A DNA stretch of 64,000 bases from Streptomyces endophytica. Lineage in GTDB: Bacteria > Actinomycetota > Actinomycetes > Streptomycetales > Streptomycetaceae. The DNA lies in contig NZ_CP110636.1 of NCBI RefSeq assembly GCF_026153355.1, forward strand, positions 3,162,001-3,226,000, written 5' to 3'. The notes under the pieces are model-generated. The model had not been told where the DNA came from. It did not search any database and saw nothing but the letters and a program-made list of their open reading frames with translations. Positions 18,488 through 27,398 of this stretch are shown here, in pieces. Numbering within the stretch: the stretch's first letter is position 1; every line of letters starts with the position of its first letter. A program made the position numbers and the translations under genes.

Positions 18488-19531
18488 ATGAGTTCCTCCG
18501 CACACCGCCGGCGCAAGAGCCGCACCAGCAAGCTGATCCTCACCGGCGCGGCCGCGGCGGTCGCGGCCGGCGGCGCGTTCGCCGTCGCCGGCTCCGCGCT
18601 CGCCGACAAGGCACCGCGCGCCCCCCGTACCAAGGCCGCGGCCGGCTTCGCCCCGTACGTCGACACCTCCCTCTTCCCCGCCTACGACCTGGCCGGCACC
18701 GCGCAGAAGACCGGCGTGAAGAACTTCAACCTGGCCTTCATCACCTCCGGCGGCGGGTGTACGCCGAAGTGGGGCGGCGTGGTGGACCTCGGCAGCGACC
18801 CGGTGGCCAAGCAGATACCCGCGCTGCGCAAGGCCGGCGGCGACGTCCGGGTCTCCTTCGGCGGCGCCAACGGCTCCGAGCTCGGCGTCGCCTGTACCTC
18901 GGCGGACCAGCTGGCCGCCGCGTACGGCAAGGTCATCGACCAGTTCAAGCTCACCCGGGTCGACTTCGACATCGAGGGCGGCGCGCTGCCCGACACCGCC
19001 GCCAACACCCGCCGCGCCCAGGCCGTCGCACGCCTCCAGAAGAGCCACCCGGGCCTCGACGTCTCCTTCACCCTGCCGGTCATGCCCGAGGGCCTGACCC
19101 AGGACGGCGTGAACCTGGTCGCCGACGCCAAGAAGAACGGCGTGAAGATCTCCGCCGTCAACATCATGGCGATGGACTACGGCTCCTCCTACAACGGCGA
19201 CATGGGCACCTATGCCACCCAGGCCGCCACCGCCACCCACGGCCAGCTCAAGAAGGCCCTCGGCCTGAGCGACGCGGCCGCCTGGAGGACCGTCGCGGTG
19301 ACCCCGATGATCGGTGTCAACGACGTCCAGAGCGAGGTCTTCAAGACCGACGACGCCACCCAGCTGGTGACGTTCGCCAAGAGCAAGCACCTGGGCTGGC
19401 TGTCGATGTGGTCCGCGACCCGCGACCAGGCCTGCGCCGGCGGCGCGTCGAACTCCGCCCAGCCGACCTGCAGTTCCATCGAACAGCGCCCGCTGGACTT
19501 CACCAAGGCCTTCGGCGCGTACACCGGCTGA
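18488..19531 (+). CDS. secreted chitinase-like glycoside hydrolase (GH18)
   Basis: The 347-residue protein has an Arg-rich signal peptide with a hydrophobic core (~14-40, cut near SALA). The GH18 barrel carries the catalytic signature in RVDFDIEGG (DxxDxDxE-type motif, acid Glu). AYDLAGTAQKTGVKNFNLAF near the N-terminus and NIMAMDY near the C-terminus are standard strands of Streptomyces GH18 family members. There is no carbohydrate-binding module, so the enzyme is compact. It should cut chitin outside the cell and, with glmS and the GH20 enzyme in this window, belongs to amino-sugar metabolism. I saw no clear DasR box upstream. Confidence 0.9.
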   Translation: MSSSAHRRRKSRTSKLILTGAAAAVAAGGAFAVAGSALADKAPRAPRTKAAAGFAPYVDTSLFPAYDLAGTAQKTGVKNFNLAFITSGGGCTPKWGGVVDLGSDPVAKQIPALRKAGGDVRVSFGGANGSELGVACTSADQLAAAYGKVIDQFKLTRVDFDIEGGALPDTAANTRRAQAVARLQKSHPGLDVSFTLPVMPEGLTQDGVNLVADAKKNGVKISAVNIMAMDYGSSYNGDMGTYATQAATATHGQLKKALGLSDAAAWRTVAVTPMIGVNDVQSEVFKTDDATQLVTFAKSKHLGWLSMWSATRDQACAGGASNSAQPTCSSIEQRPLDFTKAFGAYTG

Positions 19532-19579
19532 CCCCCACCGGCGGTCCGGCCCCCAACCGAGACGGACCACCGCCCCACG

Positions 19580-19623
19580 GGGGCGTCTCCTGAATCCCGC
19601 CGGGCTGACGGAGGAGACGCCCC
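19580..19623. terminator. bidirectional hairpin terminator
   Basis: Perfect 12-bp arms GGGGCGTCTCCT (19580-19591) and AGGAGACGCCCC (19612-19623) with a 20-base loop. It lies exactly between the chitinase (+) and the AraC gene (-), whose stop begins at 19624. Confidence 0.8.
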
Positions 19624-20559
19624 TCACGCGGGGCGCAGTGGGCCTCCCCCCACCCGCTGCGCCCCGCCCCGTACCGCCTCCCGGAAGGCGATCGGGGTGC
19701 GGCCCGTCCGGCGCTGGAAGAACTTGCTGAAGTTCGTGGCGTCGGCGAAGCCCAGCCGGTCCGCGATCCGGGCCGCGGACTGGTCACCGTGCGCCAGCAG
19801 CCGCTTGGCCTCCAGCACCACCCGGCGGTCGATGAACTCCTTCGCCCCGACCCCGGCGGTGGCCTCGGTGGCCCGGGACAGGGTGCGCGGCGCGTACCCC
19901 AGCGCACGGGCGTAGTCGCCGACCCGGCGGCTGCGGGTGAAGCCCCGCTCCACCGCGTCCCGGAACCGCAGATACGTCTCGCCCGCCGGGCGGCTCCCCG
20001 CGTCCCCGGCCGCCCCGTCCGGGTGCGCGGCCCGCAGCACCAGTACGGCCAGCAGATGCCGCAGCACCTCCAGATGGACCTCCAGCGGCAGCCCGCCCAG
20101 CGCCCCGAACTCCTGGTGCAGCTGGCCCATCGCCTCGGCCACCCGGCGCGCCGCCGCGCCCCGCGGATGCCGTACGGGCGGCCCGTACCAGTCCTCGATC
20201 CGGGCCGCGGCCGCGGTCGCCGGGTCCAGGAAGCCCGCCTCGAAGAGCACCAGCCGCCCCTCCGCGCCCGTGAGATCGCCGAAGTGCTGCACCTGCCCGG
20301 GGCGCGACCACAGCAGGTCGCCCGGGGCCAGCGCGTGCTCGCGGAAGTCGACGCTGTGCACCAGCCGGCCGCGGTCGAGCAGCAGCAGGTGGTGGAAGCC
20401 GGGCCGGTGCGGGGTGGACAGCTGGCAGGCGTCCGCCCGCTCCCGCAGCTCGGCGAGGGTCAGCACCTCCACGCCCGACGGCCGCCCGGCCGGCGCGGAG
20501 AACGCCACCTCCCGGATCTCCGGCACCGGCTCCTCGCCCCCCTGTCGCTTTCTGACCAT
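19624..20559 (-). CDS. AraC-family transcriptional regulator
   Basis: The 311-residue regulator has an N-terminal cupin-like AraC_binding region (~30-130, HRPGFHHLLLLDRG and GDLLWSRPGQVQHFGDL) and a C-terminal double helix-turn-helix (~205-300). The second helix-turn-helix shows SAARIADRLGFADATNFSKFFQRRTG in two overlapping pieces, a textbook AraC signature. The ATG at 20559 is supported by GGAGG 9 bases upstream; the longer frame lacks a site. It is divergent from the NmrA-like reductase at 20719 and probably controls it. Confidence 0.9.
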   Translation of the reverse strand: MVRKRQGGEEPVPEIREVAFSAPAGRPSGVEVLTLAELRERADACQLSTPHRPGFHHLLLLDRGRLVHSVDFREHALAPGDLLWSRPGQVQHFGDLTGAEGRLVLFEAGFLDPATAAAARIEDWYGPPVRHPRGAAARRVAEAMGQLHQEFGALGGLPLEVHLEVLRHLLAVLVLRAAHPDGAAGDAGSRPAGETYLRFRDAVERGFTRSRRVGDYARALGYAPRTLSRATEATAGVGAKEFIDRRVVLEAKRLLAHGDQSAARIADRLGFADATNFSKFFQRRTGRTPIAFREAVRGGAQRVGGGPLRPA

Positions 20560-20718
20560 GCCCGGTCCCTCCGCTACCCCGAAAACCCCCGCTGGTGGCC
20601 CTAGCGTAGGAGACGTCAGCGAGACCGCTGACCGAAAACGGAAGTCCGCACCCGGACCCACCGGCCACCCCGTACGACCGGCCCACCCCGGTCACACCGC
20701 ACAGCTGGGAGACCCACC

Positions 20719-21369
20719 ATGTCCACGATCGCTCTCTACGGCGCCACCGGCACGATCGGCGGCCGCATCCTCGACGAGGCGCTGCGGCGCGGTCACCAGG
20801 TCACCGCGGTCGTCCGCGATCCGGCGAAGCTCACCACGAGCCACCCGGCCCTCACCGTGACCACCGGGGACGTCCTCGACCCGGCCTCCGTCGCCGCGGT
20901 CGCCGAGGGCACGGACGTCGTGGTCAGCGCGGTCGGCGGCGGCGACGGGCCGGGCCACCTCGCCACGATCAAGCCCGCCGCCGAGTCCCTCGTCGCCGGG
21001 CTGCGCACCCTCGGCGCGGCGGCGCCCCGGCTGATCGCGGTCGGCGGCGCCGGCTCGCTCCGTACGCCCGACGGCAAGCAGGTCTGGGACGCCGAGGGCC
21101 TGCCGGAGTTCCTGCTCCAGATCATGCACGCGCACGGCGACGCGCTGGACCTCTACCGCTCGGTCTCCGACGTGCGCTGGACCAACCTCAGCCCGGCCGC
21201 CACCATCGCGCCCGGCGAGCGCACCGGCACCTACCGCACCGCCACCGACGACCTGATCACCGACGCCGCCGGCGAGAGCCGGATCTCCGCCGAGGACTAC
21301 GCGGTCGCCGTCGTCGACGAGATCGAGCGGCCCCGGCACATCGGCGAGCGCTTCACCGTCGGCTACTGA
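20719..21369 (+). CDS. NmrA-like NAD(P)H-binding oxidoreductase
   Basis: The 216-residue atypical short-chain dehydrogenase begins IALYGATGTIGGRILDEAL, with the NAD(P)-binding GxxGxxG. Next come VVRDPAKL, DVVVSAVGGGDGP and RLIAVGGAGSL. This matches the NmrA/HSCARG-like NAD(P)H-binding family. It has a GGGAG ribosome binding site 7 bases before the ATG. It is divergently paired with an AraC regulator across about 160 bases. The substrate is unknown; a role in redox or quinone stress is possible but not shown. Confidence 0.87.
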   Translation: MSTIALYGATGTIGGRILDEALRRGHQVTAVVRDPAKLTTSHPALTVTTGDVLDPASVAAVAEGTDVVVSAVGGGDGPGHLATIKPAAESLVAGLRTLGAAAPRLIAVGGAGSLRTPDGKQVWDAEGLPEFLLQIMHAHGDALDLYRSVSDVRWTNLSPAATIAPGERTGTYRTATDDLITDAAGESRISAEDYAVAVVDEIERPRHIGERFTVGY

Positions 21370-21400
21370 ACGGCCGCCGCCGGCGCCCGGACAACACGAA

Positions 21401-21425
21401 GGCCCCCGACCAGAGGTCGGGGGCC
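21401..21425 (+). terminator. rho-independent terminator
   Basis: Perfect 11-bp stem GGCCCCCGACC/GGTCGGGGGCC with a 3-base loop, preceded by AA and followed by TTT. It follows the NmrA-like gene and also closes the tRNA-His transcription unit on the other strand. Confidence 0.9.
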
Positions 21426-21431
21426 TTTCAG

Positions 21432-21508
21432 TGGGGTGAGTAACGGGACTTGAACCCGCGACATCCTGGACCACAACCAGGTGCTCTACCAGCTGAGCTA
21501 TACCCACC
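21432..21508 (-). tRNA. tRNA-His(GTG)
   Basis: The complement folds as a tRNA. It has acceptor GTGGGTA paired with TACTCAC, the histidine-specific extra G at -1 opposite C73, a D-arm with AGCTCAGCTGGTAGAGC, an anticodon loop TTGTGGT (anticodon GTG) and a T-arm with GGTTCAAGTCC. An encoded CCA ends at 21432. It is a complete 77-nt gene adjacent to orn-adpA. Confidence 0.97.
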
Positions 21509-21669
21509 ATGACCGGTGCTGTGTGGTTCTTTTTCCCCACCGGCTGAGAAAAAGTGTACAGGGTCCGGAGGGGTGCTCGCGCCCAGGTTTCCGGGCGGGG
21601 GAGCGTGGGCGTGTCTTCCGGGTCGTCACCGCGGCTGCGGCGGCGACCCGGAAGACGGCCCGGGGTGGA

Positions 21670-22323
21670 TCACGACGACGGCGCGGACTGCGGCGAGACC
21701 GGCGGCGTGGACTCCGGCGCCGGCTCGGCCGGCACCACGTGCTTGGCGGCGATGGTCTTCGCGGTCTCCGAGTCGGGGCCGGGCTGCGGCACGAAGACCG
21801 CCTCCCGGTAGTAGCGCAGCTCCGCGATGGATTCACGGATGTCCGCCAGCGCCCGGTGGTTGCCGTTCTTGTCCGGACTGTTGAAGTAGGCCCGCGGGAA
21901 CCAGCGCCGGGCCAGCTCCTTCACGGACGACACATCGACGATCCGGTAATGGAGATGGCTCTCCAGCGCCGGCATGTCACGCAGCAGGAAGCCACGGTCG
22001 GTGCCGACGGAATTGCCGCACAGCGGCGCCTTCCCCGGCTCCGGCACGTGCTGCTTGATGTACGCCAGCACCTGGGCCTCGGCCGCCTCCAGCGTCGTCC
22101 CGCCGTCCAGCTCCGCCAGCAACCCGGAGGCGGTGTGCATCTGGCGCACCACCTCCGGCATGGTGCGCAGCGCCTCGGCCGGGGGGCGGATCACCACATC
22201 CACCCCGTCGCCCAGCACATTCAGCTCCGAGTCGGTGACCAGTGCGGCCACCTCGATGAGCGCGTCGTTCGCCAGCGAGAGACCGGTCATCTCGCAGTCG
22301 ATCCACACCATGCGATCGTTCAT
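21670..22323 (-). CDS. orn: oligoribonuclease
   Basis: The 217-residue DEDDh exonuclease shows motif I in [10 protein letters not shown] (Asp and Glu), motif II around [16 protein letters not shown] and motif [14 protein letters not shown] with the His and Asp. It degrades 2-5-nt RNA and linear c-di-GMP products (pGpG), so it links RNA turnover to the developmental c-di-GMP signal in Streptomyces. The C-terminus has a Pro/Ser-rich extension of about 25 residues typical of actinobacterial Orn. It lies 5 bases downstream of adpA on the same strand, a conserved arrangement (ornA in S. griseus). Confidence 0.95.
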   Translation of the reverse strand: MNDRMVWIDCEMTGLSLANDALIEVAALVTDSELNVLGDGVDVVIRPPAEALRTMPEVVRQMHTASGLLAELDGGTTLEAAEAQVLAYIKQHVPEPGKAPLCGNSVGTDRGFLLRDMPALESHLHYRIVDVSSVKELARRWFPRAYFNSPDKNGNHRALADIRESIAELRYYREAVFVPQPGPDSETAKTIAAKHVVPAEPAPESTPPVSPQSAPSS

Positions 22324-22328
22324 ACATC

Positions 22329-23606
22329 TCACCCTACGGGGCGCTCGCGCTGTCCGGGGAGCACGGGGCGGCCCGCAGCCCGGCCGACCGCGGCCTCCGG
22401 CACCCTGGGGGCGTACGCGTCCGACTGCGGTTTGGCCGCCTCGGCCGCCTCCGCCAGGCCGTGACCGGCCAGCGCGGACGCGGAGAACCCCGCGCCCGCC
22501 CCCAGCGCCGCCCGCTCGCGCTCCGGCCGCTCGGCGCGCTCGGCCCGCTCGGGTCTGAGCGCGGGCTCGGGCGCACCGTTCTGCGGCCGGCGTGCGCGGT
22601 AGGCCGCGCGGTAGGCGGCCGGCGAGGCCCCCAGCTGGCGCCGGAAGTGGCCGCGCAGCGCGACCGGCGACCGGAACCCGCAGCGGCCGGCGACCTCGTC
22701 CACCGAATAATCGGAGGTCTCCAGCAGCCGCTGGGCCTGCAGCACCCGCTGGGTGATCAGCCACTGCAGCGGCGCGCTCCCGGTGAGGGAACGGAACCGC
22801 CGGTCGAAGGTGCGCCGGCTCATGTACGCGCGCGCGGCGAGCGTCTCCACGTCGAACTGCTCGTGGAGGTGCTCCAGCGCCCAGGCGACGACCTCGGCGA
22901 GCGGGTCGGCGCCGATCTCCTCAGGTAATGACCTGTCCAGGTAGCGCTGGTGACCGAGGTCGGAGGCGGTGCGCCGGGGCGGCACCACCAGCCGGCGGGC
23001 CAGCGCGTTCGCGGCGTCCGCGCCGTGGTCGGTGCGCACGATGTGCAGGCACAGGTCGATGCCGGCGGCGGTGCCCGCGGACGTCAGCACGTCGCCGTCG
23101 TCGACGAACAGCTCCCGCGGGTCCACGTGGACGGACGGATAACGCTTGGCGAGCGTCGGCGCGTACATCCAGTGGGTCGTGGCCGGCCGGCCGTCGAGCA
23201 GTCCGGCCGCGGCGAGGACGAACGCCCCCGTGCACAGCCCGACGATCCTGGCCCCCTCTTCGTGCGCCCGGCGCAGCGCGTCGAGCGCGGCGGGCGGCGG
23301 GGCCTGGGTGATGGAACGCCAGGCCGGTACGACGACCGTCCCGGCACGGGAGATCGCCTCCAGCCCGTAGGGGGCGGACAGCTCCAGCCCCCCGGTCGTG
23401 CGCAAAGGTGCATCTTCGCCCGCGCACACAAGTAGCCGGTACCTCGGAACCCCGGCGTCCTGTCGGTCGATGCCGAAGACCGAGAGCGGAATGGAGCTCT
23501 CGAAAATAGGGCCGCCGCTGAAGAGAAGCACCGCGACTATTTCGCGGCGCCGTCGGGCGGCGAGCTTGCGTGCGGCATCTGGTACGGCAGCGGAGTCCTG
23601 GCTCAT
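22329..23606 (-). CDS. adpA: AdpA/BldH, master regulator of development and secondary metabolism
   Basis: The 425-residue protein has an N-terminal DJ-1/PfpI (class I glutamine amidotransferase-like) dimerisation domain (~20-190; [39 protein letters not shown]) and an AraC/XylS DNA-binding domain (~230-335; [36 protein letters not shown]). Sequence identity to known AdpA is evident by eye. Codon 227 (complement 22926-22928) is a TTA leucine in SLPEE between the domains, the classic bldA tRNA checkpoint. The C-terminus is a divergent Ala/Glu/Arg-rich tail. The ATG at 23606 has a G-rich ribosome binding site about 10 bases upstream and follows the known N-terminus. Confidence 0.97.
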   Translation of the reverse strand: MSQDSAAVPDAARKLAARRRREIVAVLLFSGGPIFESSIPLSVFGIDRQDAGVPRYRLLVCAGEDAPLRTTGGLELSAPYGLEAISRAGTVVVPAWRSITQAPPPAALDALRRAHEEGARIVGLCTGAFVLAAAGLLDGRPATTHWMYAPTLAKRYPSVHVDPRELFVDDGDVLTSAGTAAGIDLCLHIVRTDHGADAANALARRLVVPPRRTASDLGHQRYLDRSLPEEIGADPLAEVVAWALEHLHEQFDVETLAARAYMSRRTFDRRFRSLTGSAPLQWLITQRVLQAQRLLETSDYSVDEVAGRCGFRSPVALRGHFRRQLGASPAAYRAAYRARRPQNGAPEPALRPERAERAERPERERAALGAGAGFSASALAGHGLAEAAEAAKPQSDAYAPRVPEAAVGRAAGRPVLPGQRERPVG

Positions 23607-23955
23607 GGCACTTAAGCCCCCCTCGGTCGTCTCGCCCTCTCGGTCCTGCACAGCTCCCCCGCCGTCACTACCAAGATCGAATCTACTGTGTTCCGTGAGG
23701 ATGGAGTGCCAAGTTCACCACCCGCTGGTATGTCGATATGGCAACTTGGCGCGAAGCATTCGATCACGAAGCGTTCCACTCGTCGGCCCTGCAAGGGAAG
23801 TACGCGTCTCGGCTCTGCCCGTTCGCAGTAGGACACAACCATGCCCAGCGGTCCTTTCCTCCCTGCTCACACCAGGGTTGGGGGGTGCGGGGAGCAAGGT
23901 GTGGGCGCCGGCCGGAAGTTGGCTGAAAACGGTCGTGCGCGGACTTGTAGGCGCC
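23607..23955 (-). promoter_or_regulatory. adpA upstream region with inverted repeat and AdpA-like site
   Basis: No gene is supported in these 349 bases. An 8-bp inverted repeat GCCAAGTT (23708-23715)/AACTTGGC (23743-23750) lies about 100-145 bases upstream of the adpA start. TGGCGCGAAG at 23747-23756 matches nine of ten positions of the published AdpA consensus TGGCSNGWWY, consistent with the autoregulation known for adpA. A -10-like TAGATT reads on the minus strand at 23685-23680, about 75 bases before the ATG, implying a long untranslated leader. The operator's ligand is not known from sequence. Confidence 0.45.
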
Positions 23956-24261
23956 TCAGTCGACCGGCGTACGCCGTTCGCCGTGCCGCCCGCCCCTGCG
24001 CGCCCGCGCCCCGGAACGTCCGCTTCTGTCCCGTTGTCGTCCGGCGGCTCGCCCGCGGAGTCCGGCCGCGGACCGTTCGGACCGCCGCAACAGCGCGCGG
24101 CAGGCGCCGGTCACCAGGGCCAGACCGGCGGAGGTGCCGGCCGCGCCGGCCCACGAGGCGCCGCTGATGATCAGTACGAAGGGGACCAGGGCGCAGCTGA
24201 ACGCTCCCCAGCGCACGACATCGCTCACTGGGTCGGGTGATCTGTCGGGCGGCAACGGCAC
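23956..24261 (-). CDS. small membrane protein of unknown function
   Basis: The 101-residue product starts at the GTG at 24261, with AGGGGAG 6 bases upstream. Two hydrophobic stretches (~18-38 WGAFSCALVPFVLIISGAS and ~40-58) are followed by a strongly basic, Arg/Gly-rich cytoplasmic tail. The start MPLPPDRSPDPVSDVVRW is one I associate with a conserved Streptomyces membrane hypothetical. It lies upstream of adpA on the same strand but about 350 bases away, so co-transcription is uncertain. No enzymatic motif is visible. Confidence 0.75.
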   Translation of the reverse strand: MPLPPDRSPDPVSDVVRWGAFSCALVPFVLIISGASWAGAAGTSAGLALVTGACRALLRRSERSAAGLRGRAAGRQRDRSGRSGARARRGGRHGERRTPVD

Positions 24262-24629
24262 CTCGTGCTCCCCTCGGGCGGGCTGCTACTACAACGCCGC
24301 CGACGATCTTGGGTCACCGCGAGGGGTACGTACGGGGGCAGGACGGGGCATTGCCATCCGCGCCACGCTCCGGCATGCTCCGGGGAACGTTCGAGGCCCC
24401 CGGTCCACCTCGTCCGGGCGCCCGGTGCCCGCGGCGGGCTCTGGGCAGCGGGGGAGTGGCGCCGTACTCTTGGGGTATCGGGTTGGGAAGATGATTCCCA
24501 GTCGTATCGTTCCTCTTTGAACTATGGCTCCCGGTCCTCGATCGAGCCAGCTCAGTCAACTGCCGGATCAAGTCAATCGCCGTTCCCCGTTCGCCCCTCC
24601 GCAAGAGGACGTCCTCGCCGAGACACCCC
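24262..24629. other. intergenic region between the membrane protein and the universal stress protein
   Basis: No gene is supported in these 368 bases. The only structure I see is a 6-bp inverted repeat with a 5-base loop at 24484-24500 (TGGGAA/TTCCCA), about 130 bases upstream of the stress-protein start; it could be an operator or part of the promoter region. The part from 24480 to 24560 is noticeably AT-richer. Confidence 0.4.
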
Positions 24630-25151
24630 ATGGCCGGTCACGAAATCCCCGAACCCGCGGACCGCAAGCAGGTCGCCGATCCGATGGCGGACCTGGAAGC
24701 GGCGGAAAAGACGCGCCACTCCTGCGATCCGGCATTCCGGCACGGCGTCGTGGTCGGCTTCGACGGCTCCATGTCGAGCGAACGGGCGTTGGCGTATGCA
24801 ATCGGTCTCGCGCGGCGCCACGGCGCCGGTTTGATCATCGTCCACGTCGCCAACCGGCTCCCGACGACGGTCTGGGCGGGCTGCGAGCCCCCGGTCTTCG
24901 TCGACGTACCCGACCACCGCACCGAGGTGCTCGGGCTGGAGCTGGCCTGCGCGGACCACCTCTCCGAGGTGCCCTGGATCCTGGTCGAGCGCGGCGGGGA
25001 CATCTGCCACGAGCTGGAGGAGGTCGGCCGGGAGTACGAGGCCGACGCGATCGTGGTCGGCTCGACGCACGGCATCGTCGGCCGGATCTTCGGCTCGGTC
25101 GCGGGACGGCTGGCCCGCCGGGCGCAGCGCCCGGTCATCGTGATCCCCTGA
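24630..25151 (+). CDS. universal stress protein (UspA family)
   Basis: The 173-residue protein has a single Usp domain (~38-173). It starts with HGVVVGFDGSMSSERALAYA and ends with DAIVVGSTHGIVGRIFGSVA followed by LARRAQRPVIVIP, the ATP-binding G-x2-G-x9-G-S/T-type loop. The 35-residue N-terminal extension is acidic and non-conserved; an internal ATG at about 24684 could be the true start because the ATG at 24630 lacks a clear ribosome binding site. It is probably an ATP-binding stress or dormancy protein. Confidence 0.85.
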   Translation: MAGHEIPEPADRKQVADPMADLEAAEKTRHSCDPAFRHGVVVGFDGSMSSERALAYAIGLARRHGAGLIIVHVANRLPTTVWAGCEPPVFVDVPDHRTEVLGLELACADHLSEVPWILVERGGDICHELEEVGREYEADAIVVGSTHGIVGRIFGSVAGRLARRAQRPVIVIP

Positions 25152-25169
25152 CGGATCGCTTCTTCTCCC

Positions 25170-25196
25170 CGCCTCCCGCGTGCAGTTGAGGAGGCG
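25170..25196 (+). terminator. hairpin downstream of the stress protein gene
   Basis: CGCCTCC (25170-25176) and GGAGGCG (25190-25196) arms lie 18 bases after the stop codon. From 25197 to 25414 I see no gene or clear signal. Confidence 0.55.
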
Positions 25197-25414
25197 TCAG
25201 GAACGGGCCGGGTCGGCGGTTCCCCCTCTCTCGTGCAGCGGAAGAGGTGGATTGTGCGCCAAAGAAGGGTAGAAAACGGTCACGTGGGCGCGCCGCACCA
25301 CGGGCCCGGCGGCCGCGCGCACGGCAACTGCGTGCTGCCGGCCGGGAGGTGACGGTTCCCAGGCGGTGGCATCCCGCCGGCGTTTTGGGCGACGCCGGCA
25401 CAGGGGAGGCGGCG

Positions 25415-25449
25415 GCGTCGCGCGCGTAATGGTGGCACGCGCGCGACGC
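25415..25449 (-). terminator. glmS terminator with alternating CG stem
   Basis: Perfect 12-bp arms GCGTCGCGCGCG (25415-25426) and CGCGCGCGACGC (25438-25449) with an 11-base loop lie 17 bases past the glmS stop on the minus strand. The stem contains an uninterrupted alternating CG tract. Confidence 0.75.
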
Positions 25450-25465
25450 GGTCGCCGGTAGGTGA

Positions 25466-27292
25466 CTACTCCACCGTCACGGACTTGGCCAGGTTCCGGG
25501 GCTTGTCGATGTCCCGGCCGAGGGACAACGCCGTGTGGTAGGCGAGCAGTTGGAGCGGGATGCCCAGCAGGATCGGGTCCAGCTCGGGCTCGTTCTTCGG
25601 CACGATGACGGTGTCGTCGGCCTTCTCCTGGTCCTGGTGCGCGACGGCCAGGATGCGGCCGCTGCGCGCCTTGATCTCCTCCAGGGCGGCGCGGTTCTTC
25701 TCCAGCAGGTCGTCGTCCGGGACGATGGCGACGGTCGGCATGGCGGGCTCGATGAGCGCCAGCGGGCCGTGCTTGAGCTCGGAGGCCGGGTACGCCTCGG
25801 CGTGGATGTAGGAGACCTCCTTGAGCTTCAGGGACGCCTCACGGGCCACCGGGTAGCCGCGGACCCGGCCGATGAACATCATCGACTTGGCGTCCGCGTA
25901 GCGCGCCGCCAGCTTCTTGATCTCGTCCTCGCCCTTGAGGATCTCGTCGATCTGGCCGGGCAGCTTGCGCAGGCCCTCGATGATCCGCTTGCCGTCCGCG
26001 ACGGACAGGTCGCGGATGCGGCCGAGGTGCAGGGCGAGCAGTGCGAAGGAGACCACCATGTTGGTGAAGCACTTGGTGGAGACGACGCAGACCTCGGGGC
26101 CGGCGTGGACGTAGATGCCGCCGTCGGTCTCCCGGGCGATCGCCGAGCCGACGACGTTCACCAGGCCCAGGACCCGGGCGCCCTTGCGCTTGAGCTCCTG
26201 GACGGCGGCCAGCACGTCGTAGGTCTCACCGGACTGGGAGACCGCGACGTAGAGGGTGTCGGGGTCCACGACCGGGTCGCGGTAGCGGAACTCGGAGGCC
26301 GGCTCGGCGTCCGAGGGGATGCGGGCCAGCTCCTCGATCATCTGCGCGCCGATCTGGCCGGCGTGGTACGAGGTGCCGCAGCCGAGGATCTTGACCCGGC
26401 GGATGGTGCGGGCCTCGCGGGCGTCGAGGTTGAGGCCGCCGAGGTGCACGGTGGAGAACCGGTCGTCGATCCGGCCGCGCAGCGCGCGGTCCACCGCGTC
26501 CGCCTGCTCGTAGATCTCCTTGTGCATGTAGGTGTCGTGGCCGCCCAGGTCGTACGACTCGGCCGCGTACTCGACGGTCTCCGGCGTCGCGGTCGTGCGC
26601 GAGCCCTCGGTGGTGTACGTGCGGTAGTCGTCGGCCTTGAGGGTGGCCATCTCGCCGTCGTCGAGGGTGACGACCTGGCGGGTGTGCGAGACCAGCGCGG
26701 CGACGTCGGACGAGACGAACATCTCGTGCTCGCCGATGCCGAGCACGACCGGGGAGCCGTTGCGGGCGACCACGATCCGGTCGGTGAAGTCGGAGTGCAG
26801 CACGGCGATGCCGTAGGTGCCCTCGATGTGCCGCAGTGCCTCGCGGACCTTCTCCTCCAGCGTCTCGGCCTGGGAGCGGCCGATGAGGTGCGCGAGGACC
26901 TCGGTGTCGGTCTCGGAGGCGAAGACGATGCCGTCGGCGGTCAGCCGGGCGCGCAGCTCGGCGGCGTTGTCGATGATGCCGTTGTGGACGACGGCGACCT
27001 TGCCCTCGGTGTCCAGGTGCGGGTGGGCGTTGTCGTCGGTGGGCGCGCCGTGGGTGGCCCAGCGGGTGTGCGCGATGCCCGTGGTGCCGGCGAACCGCTT
27101 CGGCAGCCGGGCCTCCAGCTCCCGGACCCGGCCCTTGGCCTTGGCGGTCTTCAGGCCCGCGGACTTGCCGGTGCCGCTCGCGTGGAGGGCGATGCCGGCC
27201 GAGTCGTAGCCGCGGTACTCCAGACGGGCCAGGCCCTCCAGGAGCAGGGGAGCAACATCGCGTTTGCCGATATAGCCGACGATCCCGCACAT
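25466..27292 (-). CDS. glmS: glutamine-fructose-6-phosphate aminotransferase (isomerising)
   Basis: The 608-residue GlmS starts MCGIVGYIGKRD, so Cys2 is the glutaminase nucleophile after Met removal. The N-terminal GATase2 domain (~2-220; LEYRGYDSAGIAL, HTRWATHGAPT, GSPVVLGIG) is followed by two SIS sugar isomerase domains (~285-425, ILGCGTSYHAGQIG and VSQSGETYDVLAA; ~455-600, RGYPVAREASLKLKEVSYIH). The end is DKPRNLAKSVTVE. It makes glucosamine-6-P, the entry to peptidoglycan precursors. GGAGG 8 bases before the ATG fixes the start. It sits beside GH20 and near GH18 genes, in line with amino-sugar metabolism. Confidence 0.97.
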   Translation of the reverse strand: MCGIVGYIGKRDVAPLLLEGLARLEYRGYDSAGIALHASGTGKSAGLKTAKAKGRVRELEARLPKRFAGTTGIAHTRWATHGAPTDDNAHPHLDTEGKVAVVHNGIIDNAAELRARLTADGIVFASETDTEVLAHLIGRSQAETLEEKVREALRHIEGTYGIAVLHSDFTDRIVVARNGSPVVLGIGEHEMFVSSDVAALVSHTRQVVTLDDGEMATLKADDYRTYTTEGSRTTATPETVEYAAESYDLGGHDTYMHKEIYEQADAVDRALRGRIDDRFSTVHLGGLNLDAREARTIRRVKILGCGTSYHAGQIGAQMIEELARIPSDAEPASEFRYRDPVVDPDTLYVAVSQSGETYDVLAAVQELKRKGARVLGLVNVVGSAIARETDGGIYVHAGPEVCVVSTKCFTNMVVSFALLALHLGRIRDLSVADGKRIIEGLRKLPGQIDEILKGEDEIKKLAARYADAKSMMFIGRVRGYPVAREASLKLKEVSYIHAEAYPASELKHGPLALIEPAMPTVAIVPDDDLLEKNRAALEEIKARSGRILAVAHQDQEKADDTVIVPKNEPELDPILLGIPLQLLAYHTALSLGRDIDKPRNLAKSVTVE

Positions 27293-27398
27293 ACAGTGAC
27301 CCTCCGAGAAAGACGTGTGTCGGTTGTGGTGTGCCCGGTGCCTGCCGGGCGCCTCCGCCGTGGATCCGGCCCGCCGTGGACCGGCCGGCCGTGGACCC

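Noticed and set aside
16580..19627. 1,015-codon minus-strand frame opposite the two-component system and chitinase
   Set aside because: Antisense shadow of three strongly supported plus-strand genes; GC3 pattern fits the plus strand.
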